Under the pieces are notes generated by a model, which saw nothing but the letters and a program-made list of their open reading frames with translations, was not told where the DNA came from and did no database searches. From NCBI GenBank assembly GCA_900617975.1, contig UZAE01000685.1, positions 1-19,625 of the forward strand: 19,625 bases of DNA, read 5' to 3'. This document shows positions 1 to 9,097 of this stretch, one piece after another (the stretch's first letter is position 1; each line of letters starts with the position of its first letter). Origin of the DNA: Rodentolepis nana. Taxonomy: Eukaryota; Platyhelminthes; Cestoda; Cyclophyllidea; Hymenolepididae. The position numbers and the translations under genes are program-made.

Positions 1-156
1 TCTCACGAGCAAGCGATGTCACTGTCATTTCAAATTAAACTACCGCTTAATTATCGCGTCTATGGTGCTGCTGTCCCTAACAACTGTCCTTGTTTTCGGC
101 AGACAAAGTGCCCACCACTTTATTATCTCGAACGTGTGGACATGGCAAGTGCTTAG
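1..156 (+). CDS. possible 3'-terminal coding fragment of an unknown gene, cut by the window edge
   Basis: I do not recognise this product. Frame 1 is open from the first base to a TAG at 154-156 (51 codons), and the stretch is richer in G+C than most of the window. It ends with residues CPPLYYLERVDMASA. A good acceptor lies inside it: CTAAC branch-like sequence at 77-81, a pyrimidine-rich run, then CAG at 100-102, so a terminal exon could begin at 103 in the same frame. An AATAAA follows 31 bases after the stop, as expected for a short 3' untranslated region. Against it: frame 2 is also open, from base 2 to a TAG at 203-205, with a hydrophobic run around residues 20-31 (LIIASMVLLSL), so the correct frame is not decided. 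A chance open frame remains quite possible. Everything beyond the open frame and the signals is inference. Confidence 0.25.
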   Translation, partial: SHEQAMSLSFQIKLPLNYRVYGAAVPNNCPCFRQTKCPPLYYLERVDMASA

Positions 157-186
157 TCTATGTCGTAAACACTTGTTCCATATGAA

Positions 187-192
187 AATAAA
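187..192 (+). promoter_or_regulatory. candidate poly(A) signal AATAAA
   Basis: A canonical AATAAA lies 31 bases after the TAG at 154-156 and is followed by a G/T-rich stretch (about 205-230), the usual order for cleavage and polyadenylation. AATAAA occurs often by chance in DNA this AT-rich, so its value rests on its position behind the candidate coding end. Confidence 0.3.
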
Positions 193-246
193 ATCTGATT
201 TATAGAGTGTAGATTGGTTTATTTGATTTGATGCCGAAATAACAAT

Positions 247-260
247 GTGACTGGCATCAT
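247..260. repeat. target-site duplication, left copy, of the left retroposon
   Basis: GTGACTGGCATCAT here matches GTGACTGGCATTAT at 569-582 in 13 of 14 bases, in direct orientation. The two copies exactly bracket the repeat unit at 261-568. A duplication of this length is typical of target-primed reverse transcription and longer than most DNA transposons make. Confidence 0.8.
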
Positions 261-568
261 TTATTTATATCAAAAATCAGGCGTTTTGATGGTTATCATT
301 AGCCCTTTAGTTGACTTCAGGCTTCACAGAGGGGAAGGAACATCGAATTTAAAAAAGTTGAGAGGGAGGGGGAACAGAAGAGTGTTTCAAAGATGTAAGA
401 GACAAACACAAAGGTGAGGTGAGTACTGTGAAAATAGTCGAATATGACACACAACGAGGTCATGGTAGTTTGAAGTCAGAAGTCAACTGCCAGTTAATAG
501 ACCTTTTTGCCGTATGAGTATACGTTGCCCAGGGTGCACCACGTGGAGGTAAGTCTAACGCACACCCC
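261..568 (-). mobile_element. SINE-like non-autonomous retroposon, left copy (308 bp)
   Basis: This unit has a second copy, inverted, at 19275-19594. By eye the two are roughly 88% identical, and most differences are transitions. Read on the minus strand it starts GGGGTGTGCG at 568 and ends in TATAAATAA at 261, and the other copy starts and ends at the same bases, so this is a complete unit and not a randomly truncated fragment. A 39-base block (328-366) is perfectly conserved. A hairpin sits just inside the 3' end (269-290). No protein is encoded. No tRNA-like A or B box is seen, and a TTTTTT run inside the sense strand is conserved, which argues against ordinary polymerase III transcription. 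It lacks about 11 bases that the right copy has near the middle. Known biology: flanking duplications of this length plus a conserved 3' hairpin fit mobilisation by a LINE. The family name is unknown to me. Confidence 0.75.
269..290 (-). other. 3'-terminal hairpin of the left retroposon
   Basis: ATCAAAA (269-275) pairs with TTTTGAT (284-290) across an 8-base loop, 8 bases inside the 3' end of the element. The right copy has the equivalent hairpin with the ATCAAA/TTTGAT core kept. In several LINE/SINE pairs a 3' stem-loop is the reverse transcriptase recognition site; that role here is inference. Confidence 0.55.
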
Positions 569-582
569 GTGACTGGCATTAT
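569..582. repeat. target-site duplication, right copy, of the left retroposon
   Basis: GTGACTGGCATTAT starts directly after the CCCC that ends the unit and repeats 247-260 with one mismatch (T for C), consistent with drift since insertion. Confidence 0.8.
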
Positions 583-2099
583 AGTTAAGTGAAATAAATC
601 AGCTGAAAGAAAAAGTATTACCATATTTAAGTTTAATTAGTAGATGTTAAACTGCAAGCAAATAATTTTGCGTTTCTCAGTGAGGCAGAACTTGAAAACA
701 CGATTATAGCAGATAATTAATTGAAATAAATGAAAAGTCTAACTTCTGGTTATTTAGAATTTTCTATATTTTTGCAGATTGGCATGTTTGCCATGTGATA
801 TTTATAAACAAAGTAAAATCTCGCGATTTGTTGTTGTCAAATGCCTCACTCCTGAAAAGACGAGAACTATTCGAAGTACGTTAGTCGGAGAAGAAGGATT
901 GAGTGAATAAATGTTTTGAATTACTAACAAAATAAAGTGATCTTTGAAACAATACTTCAAGTTCAATCCAATATGTTTCATAATTGAAGTTAATGTGAAT
1001 ACATTCGTTGCATAAAAAATGTCATTTTCTTTATCCACCGTCAAAATATGGGTATTGATACTTCCATGGTGAGAAATTGTAGGATCGAAAATAAGTGAAC
1101 CAGTTTTGAAGAGGGTTCTTTAAAATGTCTCTAGATAAAAAAATTTTCTTTTTGAAAATAGTATTGTTACAGAATATTTCTGCTAAACAAAGGCCTAAAT
1201 TGTAGAATGTGACATGTATTTTAAATTGACTTTGACTAAACTATATTTCAAACCAATGCTTTACAGTTCAAGTTGAAATGTCACATGCAATTATTTAGCA
1301 TCTTCGATCCAGTCCAAAGGGACGAATAACTTGTTAGCATATACATTAGAATCGTGAGTGGAAATATTGCAAATTGTTCACGCAAAATAGATGTTATATT
1401 AAAAACAAGTGATTTTATCTTCTCCACTGGGTGAACAATCACGTCGGTGGATTTTTCTGCTAAAAATAATAAAAAAGAGAGATTCTCCGTTTGTTTTGAT
1501 AAGTAAACAAACGAAAATGTCTCCGACGTATGACTCTTCCTCTACTTTGTCGAATAAGTTAAAAAGAGGAGTAGCAAAATATGCCAAATGTATATCCAGT
1601 CAGCGGTTTACGAATTGGATTTGGAGTTAACGGTAAAATGTCCTTGCCTAAAGAGAATTTCGAACTACTTCAAGGATGATTCATAGATTTAGTAGGTCAA
1701 TTGACCTTCCAAAAACTGAAAAGATTGTATCTCTTTTCCGTTAATGAAAAATGCTTTTGAAAATGTTGAAACAATTATCTGTTCAAAATAAATCAACATT
1801 ACATAGAATGTAAACACCTTTGTAAGTGAGAAAAGTCTTTTACTGAATGCTGACCACTTAATTGGCAAGAGCATTAAGTGCCACTTATCATATTTTCTGT
1901 GGATTCTTCAATTAAAGATGCTCTATTATCATAAGCATTTTCTAATTAAAAAAGCAACTTGCACAAGGAAAACAGCGTCATTCAATAGATATGCTCGGTG
2001 TAAAATATCTCCTCAGAATTTAGTGTAAGGCAATTTAGTCACATGGAATTCTTAAGCATTTAAGCATCATGAATTTTTGATTGGTAATTTAAAAATTAG
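583..2099. other. non-coding stretch without a supported gene
   Basis: AT-rich sequence with no repeat shared with the rest of the window that I can see. The only structure is the nested inverted repeat at 1441-1529. Overlapping open frames on both strands between about 1399 and 1630 (the plus-strand one contains MSPTYDSSSTLSNKLKRG after an ATG with a favourable A at -3) are of a length expected by chance and show no splice donor. Nothing else is supported. Confidence 0.6.
1441..1529. repeat. nested inverted repeat (7-bp outer arms, 9-bp inner hairpin)
   Basis: ACGTCGG (1441-1447) is the reverse complement of CCGACGT (1523-1529). Between them CGTTTGTTT (1488-1496) pairs perfectly with AAACAAACG (1505-1513) over an 8-base loop. 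The spacing is uneven: 40 bases on the left, 9 on the right. GTAAACA at 1503-1509 matches the forkhead binding consensus, with a related TTTGTTT on the opposite side. Function unknown; it may be chance or a transposon remnant. Confidence 0.4.
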
Positions 2100-2272
2100 A
2101 CCACCTAAAACAGGAGAAAGTTCTGCTTTTGTGATGAGACAGCGACGACCCTGTGAAAGCTCTCTTTCAGTTCCATCCTCATTTAATACCATACTACGAT
2201 CGCTTGTGGGAAAACTCGAGTCATCTTCAGAACCAAGCTTTTCTGTCGTTAATCTGAAGATTAAAGTTGAAG
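2100..2272 (+). CDS. candidate internal exon, Ser-rich, unknown product
   Basis: I do not recognise the product. The frame is open from 2056 to a stop at 2323-2325. Within it, 2100-2272 is less AT-rich than its surroundings and ends at AAG|GTGAGG, a good 5' splice site (GT at 2273). The peptide contains RPPKTGESSAFVMRQRRPC, then a serine-rich segment (ESSLSVPSSFN) and a mixed hydrophobic end (SVVNLKIKVE). The acceptor, AAATTAG ending at 2099, has no pyrimidine tract and is weak. The only in-frame ATG is at 2134. No partner exon with matching phase is convincing. The best of the exon-like islands, but open frames of this length are expected by chance here. Confidence 0.2.
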
Positions 2273-2775
2273 GTGAGGTGTGGTGTGTAAGGTATAGTAC
2301 ATACCAAAATTTAAATCAAGATTGATAAGGAAAGGCTGATTTTCTGACGAAGGAAGAGGACAGTTTGTGATTGATTTCCCCGGACTTTAAAGTGGAATTA
2401 AGTTACCAATTCGTAGTCCCTGCAAAAATTTGATTTTATCAATCTCTAAATACTTTGTTGATATACTTGTCAATTGAAAGATTCAGATGATTTTGGCGAC
2501 CTAGAAATATTGAAAGTTTACATTTAAGTAAATTTAAAAAGTACATAGATTAAACTTTTGTGATAGAAGAAGGTGAAAAGCTCTGTTGGAAGTGATGCAG
2601 GACGTAAATATTACTTGAAATACATTCGAAGAGAGTATCAGGCTAAAAGAGACCAAACTAATTTCGCTTTCAATTGATTGCTGGAAAATATTAAAAAACT
2701 AAGTTACGCAAGGCCTTGGTCTTTGAAATATGATTGTGGTAAAGTTTGGCATATAAATTGGTTGTAACATTATAG
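2273..2775. other. non-coding stretch
   Basis: AT-rich, with no long open frame, repeat or recognised signal. It would be an intron if both neighbouring exon candidates were real, but their link is not shown. Confidence 0.5.
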
Positions 2776-2885
2776 AAGATACCACATCAGCTCGGGCAAA
2801 ATTCAACCCTCAAAACCCCGCCAGTAAAACTGGACTAACGTGTTGCTATTTGGCCCATCAATTAAAGCTCCCTTTCACCAACAAG
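2776..2885 (+). CDS. weak candidate exon, unknown product
   Basis: Not recognised. A stop-free frame runs from about 2756 to a TAG near 2950, with GC locally well above the surroundings. Inside it, ATTATAG (to 2775) could be an acceptor and ACAAG|GTAACC a donor (GT at 2886), which would give a 110-base exon. The peptide reads through SARAKFNPQNPASKTGLTC and then YLAHQLKLPFTNK. The frame has no ATG. No domain is evident, and there is no support beyond composition and splice-like sites. Confidence 0.12.
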
Positions 2886-4028
2886 GTAACCAAAATTTAT
2901 CAGCAGGTTCTAGCAGAGTGGATATTAACTAGGAATGGCAACTTGAAATAGAAGTTTCAAAAGGTTTATGCAGCCGAATTTTAAGTAACACACCTCACTG
3001 CTCAGCGTATTCTTACTTTCATCCTATTTGGCAAGATTCACCTTGACAGCATATTTATGCCTAATTTAAAACCCTAATGTGAAAGGAATACTTGAATGTA
3101 AAGAACATTTAAATTAAGCCCACAAGGACTTTTACTCCTGTAGATAGACCTTTGAGCACATTTGATATTTGAAAATAATCCCTTAACTAGAAAGGAATTT
3201 ATAAGACTTCAAATAGCCACAAATCTTAGAACTCAAAAAAAATACAGAAATTATGTCAATTTCTTAATTTGTTCAAAATTATAAGGATTAAGACAGAAAC
3301 TGTTAGTATATTTTAATAGATACCAAACCTAGTAAATAGGTAATTATAGAATTTGTAAGTAGGAAATATTAACAAACTTGTTTCTTTAGAGTAGATATAA
3401 TCCACTTTCCACAGCAGCTACGTAAATTTAAAGAATGAGTAATTGCATCATTTGCATATTCATTCTAACAGAGTTTTACTAGCGTTTGGAGCTTTCAAAT
3501 CGACTGAAACCTTTAAGGTAAGGTAACTCACCAAACAATGTTCTCCAAGTATGAAAGATTCGCAAATTTAATTTAAAGAATCGCATTCAAAACATTAGCA
3601 AACTCATTCGCATACTATCCGAGGCCTAGAAAAGGTAATTAAACAAAAGTCTGTGTTTGAGTTTCATTCTTAAAACTTTGAGAATTTAACTTTTAGACAC
3701 TGATTTCAACAACTATTTGCTGTCTCCCAACAAATTTCAGTAAGTAATTTAAATAAGGTGGAAGATAAATCCCCTTCAATCTACCGAATTACTTCGCAGA
3801 TGGTACGCATGTTTATTCGAAATATGTCGGACAAACAGTAAAATGCAGTTTATCCACAAAATTTTGGCAGTATGTGAAAAATGATATTTGTTTTTTCGTT
3901 TGCATAGAATGCTAAAAATGGAGAGTTTCCGAGCCTAAAAAGGTGTGGGTAACGACAAAGATAAATAAAAATAGGACTTCTCAACTGGTGTAACAGATTC
4001 CAAAGTTAGCTCAATAGGTTGATGAGTT

Positions 4029-4072
4029 GGCTTCACCATACATCGCACCATTTACTTAAAATGGTGAAAGCC
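4029..4072. repeat. two mutually exclusive hairpins sharing one 3' arm
   Basis: GGCTTCACCAT (4029-4039) pairs with ATGGTGAAAGCC (4061-4072) with one bulged base. CACCATTT (4046-4053) pairs perfectly with AAATGGTG (4059-4066) over a 5-base loop. Both stems use the same ATGGTG, so only one can form at a time. No adjacent gene gives this a role. Confidence 0.4.
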
Positions 4073-5684
4073 TTTTAGTTGGGCTTTTCGTGGTTCACAT
4101 CAGTATCACTGGAGTTCAAAGAAAGCATTACAAGTAATTTGAATTGGATATAATTATATATTACGAGAAATTTTACCGAACGCAGAGATAGGAAACGAAG
4201 TTACCATGGAGATGTTTAAACTTATTTGTTTTGGAAAATAGTCGTCATTTGTATAATAGGGAAGTCATTAATAATTCAAGGATGGCAGTGGAATTTTCAT
4301 AGAGAATTGAAAACTTTTCTTACTGAAATCTGTCAACACTATCTGGTTAATAGGTTTCCATTATTGCATGACAGGCTGAAAGAATTTCATCTATTTATGC
4401 AGTGAAAAAAAATAAGCATATGACGACTAAACTGGATAATATTAATTTTTCTTCGTAATTCTAAACATCACAAATAAAAAGTATTTTGCAATTCCCTAAT
4501 TCAATACAATTACCAGACATTCATTTCCTGTTAGTGAATTTAATTTGCTGAAGAAACGAAAGTGAGAAACAGAAAAGGGTATTGGGACCTCGTTCTTTAT
4601 TTTGAAAAGTTGATAAAGGGGAACAGCGGCATAGAAGCTTATTCAAACCCCTTCAAAATTATCTGATAGGAAAATCTTGTAAGGTAAGAGAAAAATCAAG
4701 TTGTATATGGCCAAATCAAACCTATTGATATCATTACCAAATTTTATGATGTAGAACGATATCTAAAATTAGACTATGAGTCGTTAAAATATGCTGGACT
4801 ACTAATTATGAGATTGGTCAAGAGATGTCAGGATTGAAAATTTAGAAAACAATCCTTTTGAATGAGCTAATTTCTCAGATCAAATCTGGTAATTTTGGCA
4901 ATTCAAATTCCAAATACGTCTCTCGGTAACAGTAAATGAAGAATTTACTGTAAACAGTTCCAACTTAATAACCCATAAAAGTGCTCACTATAGCGCAATA
5001 ATCAATTCCAATCGCTGAAAACAATCGAGATACGAACTGATTGCATCGAATAACTTTGTTATTATACGAGATTGATTGGATATAACCGAACCCTTCTATC
5101 TTAATTGTAGGCTTCGAAAAATTTTAAGCCTAATTTATTTACTCCAAAAATGAATCGATTGTTCTAGATAAACTAATCATATTCCTTGGACAATCTCTGA
5201 ACGTCCGAAAACTTTTATCAAGATTCACGACCTCTCATTTAAGTAAGCACAATTGGTTTGTCAAATAACTGTAGATACAGTTCTGAAAATAAACAAAGCA
5301 ACTAGTGAAAAAATTGAAGGTTATTTCTCTCACTTAGAATCAACTATCAGAGCAGTAATGAAAAGATTGCACTGAGACAATTAACTACAAATGAAATATG
5401 CTAAATGACGCTCCGTGAACTGATTTATGGACCAAAAGTTTACGGCTCGAGAGGAGTTTAAAGCATTTCCAAGCGACAGTGATAGTGAAAAGATAGTCAC
5501 TTGGAGTGTCAGAAAACAAGGTAAATAATCGAGACAAGCGGCTTTTAATGCAAATAATTAGCAAATAGCGCACTTTCAAAGGCAAGTTCATTGGTTAAGT
5601 TTGAAATCTAATCAACATATTTATTATCGTCAAAGAATTCGAAAATTGGCCAAAATTAGAGATACTTAAAGCTATGATATAATA

Positions 5685-5705
5685 ACTTTCTTTCTAAAAG
5701 AAAGT
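5685..5705. repeat. perfect 9-bp hairpin with 3-base loop
   Basis: ACTTTCTTT (5685-5693) is the exact reverse complement of AAAGAAAGT (5697-5705), separated by CTA. It is AT-rich and isolated, so chance is a fair explanation. Confidence 0.35.
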
Positions 5706-8672
5706 GGTGATACTATTAGACGGAATCGGAAACGTTTCACCAAAGACTACTTTTGATTACAGTGAAAGAGGGAAATTAAAGTAAGAACAGGAATAGATCA
5801 CAATTCGAAGCAAATGCGCATATGGAAAGAATTTAACCTTTAAGTTGTTAGAAAATGATTAAGTGCTTGAAAAAAAATAGTTAGAAATCCAGAGGTACTT
5901 CTAAAAGACATCAGAAGACCTGAGTGTCAGAAAAAACCGAAAATTTAAGCTGAAATTACTGTTTTCCCTATTGTTTGAATCACCCATGCACATTGATTAT
6001 TTCTCAACGATGATGGAAACAAAGATTTAGAGTTGGGGACACATTTTAATGCATAACTTTAGAATCTTCAACCTTCACTCTGCTTTCGGAACGTTATTTT
6101 TTGTATTGGAGCACAAAGAAGACTAGAAGTTTATTGAAAATCTCCACTCTCAATTTAAATTTTTATCATTCTTTCATCAATAATGTTTTGTGGCATATAT
6201 CCCAAGTGATTATCTTCCAAATGCAATCAATTAAATTTCTGATTAAACAAGAATAATTCGATATTGATATTCACTTGAGTCAAGCCGCCAAATTAGAAAA
6301 AGTGCACTCAAAAAGAAATTGAATTCTTGCTTACTATTAGCATACAAATTTAAGAAAAGATATGCGACGTTTAGTCTTAAATTTTAGAGATTGCCACGCG
6401 ATTAGAGAGAAAATGATTGTTTTCTATTCAACTAGAATCCTTAAATATTGTATTAAAAATCGTTTCCGAACTTTTCAATGTAAATAAAAACAATAAAAAC
6501 TTTTGTCTAATTGATTCGATATTCGTGTCTACCAGTAGTTAAAAAACCAGGAACATTAATTAATTATCTTCTGAGTGATATAATACACCGGTTAATATTG
6601 AGAGCGTGAGAGAGATACCAAGAACGCGCAATTTCTCATAGTTAGTAAAATTAATTGCTAAGTAATTTTAAATACGCTTAAACAAAGTGAGAAATGAAAT
6701 AAATCCCAAGTTTTTCCGATCGATGGGGGAGGTGTATTGTCTACTGTTCATGATAGAGTGTTGGAATATTGCAATTATGGAAACGATAAACTTTCCAAAA
6801 GTTAAAATTAATTATATTTAATGAAATTTAAATCAATTTATTCGTGGGCTTCTTACACACCGTCTTCGGAAAAGAGAAGTATATTAGGGATTACTAAGTA
6901 CATTCATGGCAGTCGATGACCCAGATGAAGGCTATGGAAGTCAACTGACTGAGCCGACACAACGCAAAATGTAATTTAGACTTTGTGTGGGGAATTCGAA
7001 GTAAAAATCTTTCAATCTATGTGAAATTTTCATTATACTTAGAACACGAGGTAGTAAGAAATACAGACGAACTACTGGAAAAATTCACTTTTATAAAAAC
7101 TCACAATTATGTCTTTATCAACTTGATAGGCAACTTATTAGTCGGCCTCTAAATCTAAACAAAAATTTGCTTATTATTTAGCACATTTTGAGTAGTGTGA
7201 CTAGGATAAGAAGTAACATAAAAGTATTTTACAGTTTTTAGGGAATTTTTTAATTTCCATGAGAAATATTTACTAACATTCCTGCCCCACTTATAAACAC
7301 CTACAGTAAGTAAAAGTTTCGATTGGCCAAACGATTTATTTTCTCATAATATTAAAAGGGTAAAATCCAGATTCATTCACTTATATTTAACGTCTAATAG
7401 GATTAATTCAAATTCTAGTGACCAGATTTTAATTACTTATATGACTTACTAGCCATTTTAAACACAATAAACCAGATGATTATACTTTATACGTCATCTG
7501 AAAGAAGAGATCATTTAACAAATTTGCCAATTCATCCGCATCAACTCTGTATTTAAGATCTCGCCAGTGGTATCATTTGTGCAATTTTCGATGCATACTT
7601 TGTACGAATTTCAAATTGCTTGGACTCCATTAATGGTATATGTATATTTGTGAAATTTTCAATTGAATGCAAGTCTATGTTTATGTAAACTCGCATCAAA
7701 CAATTTGTATCTAAGACAATTCTTTAACCAGAAGTAAAGACGCCAATCAAAACAAAAGCTTTCAATAACCACGTCTTTCCTAGTAGTTCTGGAAGCTTTA
7801 TATCTTCTTGTCAAAGCTATATTTTGGAATACCTAAACGCTAGTCGATTTTTTTATTAGAATCGGCTAAATCCAACTCAATTTTCTTACATTAAGGTACA
7901 TATTGTTTAGCCGACAAGAATGATTTCACCTTTCAATTCTCTTATGGAGCTAACTGTTGGCTATCTTTGACAGAATGTCGAGACAATTGTCTCATCAGCA
8001 AAGTCTGGCGAACCATCACCCATTGAGTGTAAAAACCTCCTTAAGCAACCCAGTATTTTGAAACGGAGTTAAGAGAACAAAGGTCATTCAAAACACCTGC
8101 ACACAGTTAATGTATATATTGTGAGAAAAATATAGCCCTTTTATACTTAGGAAATTTTTTGATGAGTATAGGTACTAACAATTGCAATCCCAAAAAAATA
8201 TTAAAAAGTCCAAAATTAGTTAATATATGTTGCGAGAAAAGACTCATTTGGACGTCGCAAGACATGAACTCGACCAGAGAATAACTGTTGGCAATGTTGG
8301 CATTGATAGTGAACCCCTGCACACACACGCTGTCTTTTGAGGCGGACATTTCTGTCCAAAACCAGAACAGTATGTAAGGTTGAAACATATTTTATTTTCC
8401 AATCGCCGATCTTAGCAATGGGAAAATCAATATGTAGTTCCATTTCCAAGTAGTTCCATAAATATTTAAGTAGGCTAACAACTAAAGTGGATTACCTAGT
8501 TCCGAATTAGGCAATAAAAATATCTTGGACAAAAAATCCTGACTAGTATTCACCAGGTTCAAAAGCCTTAATGTGGTTATGAAGTAGAGTTATGCACACC
8601 TTAATTATGCTACCGTCAAATGGGTGTTTCTAACCATTTTAAATTATTACCACTGACAGATACCAGACTTAA

Positions 8673-8813
8673 ATGACAGGACTGCTTCAACAAATAACTG
8701 AGAAACAGAAGGAAGAACAAGACAAGAAGAGAGAGAGACAGGAGGCGTGTGTTCTTTTTTGCCTCCCATTAGTTAATTTAAATGGATATACTTATAGGCA
8801 TCATTCTAGTTGA
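8673..8813 (+). CDS. weak candidate small open frame with a charged coiled-coil-like start
   Basis: Not recognised. ATG at 8673 opens a 46-codon frame ending at TGA 8811-8813, directly after an in-frame TAA (8670-8672). The first half is Gln/Glu/Lys/Arg-rich (QQITEKQKEEQDKKRERQE), as in a coiled coil; the second half is unremarkable. The DNA under the charged part is a purine-rich tract (about 8699-8744), and any purine-rich DNA translates to Glu/Lys/Arg, so composition alone may explain the look. The ACAG ending at 8679 could act as an acceptor. There is no clear donor. Confidence 0.12.
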   Translation: MTGLLQQITEKQKEEQDKKRERQEACVLFCLPLVNLNGYTYRHHSS

Positions 8814-8982
8814 TGAAACATTGAATCGTGATAGACAGCAAAAATAACTGACTGTGTTTAATAAAGCAAATCAAGATTGAGAAGAATAGTTACTTGTATA
8901 AATGCTAACCACGTCTCACCAGTCAACATTTTTCATTTTCAAATTTCTTGTCTTTACTCTGTCTAGATTCCTTCTCTTCCAG

Positions 8983-9097
8983 TAAAAGAACCAGTTGCTC
9001 AACTATGCTTGAAACAGTAGTATATTATGACCGTCCGTTCTTCATAATACTGATTTTCGTCTGTTTGGATATTGTCATAATTAAATTAAAAAAATGA
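8983..9097 (+). CDS. weak candidate terminal exon behind a strong acceptor, hydrophobic C-terminus
   Basis: Not recognised. About 45 pyrimidine-rich bases end in CTTCTCTTCCAG at 8982, one of the best 3' splice sites in the window. One frame after it stays open to TGA 9095-9097. An ATG at 9005 gives 30 codons, with ETVVYYDRPFF followed by a hydrophobic run (IILIFVCLDIVII) and a basic end (KLKK), resembling a single membrane anchor. ATTAAA at about 9081 lies before the stop, and no good poly(A) signal follows. The DRPFF string only superficially recalls the C-terminus of serpins. Could be a chance frame behind a chance pyrimidine tract. Confidence 0.15.

Larger units (their letters stand above)
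2886..8672. other. long non-coding stretch with a few short hairpins
   Basis: Nearly 5.8 kb with no supported gene. I see no tRNA (no usable B box on either strand), no snRNA-like sequence and no transposon ends. The structures are isolated hairpins at 4029-4072 and 5685-5705, and weaker inverted repeats around 3432-3466 (AGAATGA/TCATTCT enclosing an octamer-like ATTTGCAT at 3450-3457) and around 6647-6669 (AAAATTA/TAATTTT). A short open frame from an ATG at 7975 to a TGA at 8059 follows a fair acceptor (TCTTTGACAG), with no further support. Minus-strand open frames at 8107-8449 look like chance. Confidence 0.6.

Noticed and set aside
1399..1630. Overlapping open frames of 62 and 73 codons on both strands
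   Set aside because: Length is within chance expectation at this composition. No splice sites or recognisable domain; the plus frame starts at GTG or an internal ATG.
8107..8449. Minus-strand frames including a YQCQHCQQLF string resembling half a C2H2 zinc finger
   Set aside because: The two histidines at the required spacing are missing, there is no finger array, and two minus-strand frames overlap here, as expected for chance frames.
9017..9094. Serpin C-terminal signature (DRPFF followed by a hydrophobic run)
   Set aside because: Only D-R-P-F matches. The reactive loop before it and the Gly-Arg region after it are absent, and the context gives no other serpin exon.
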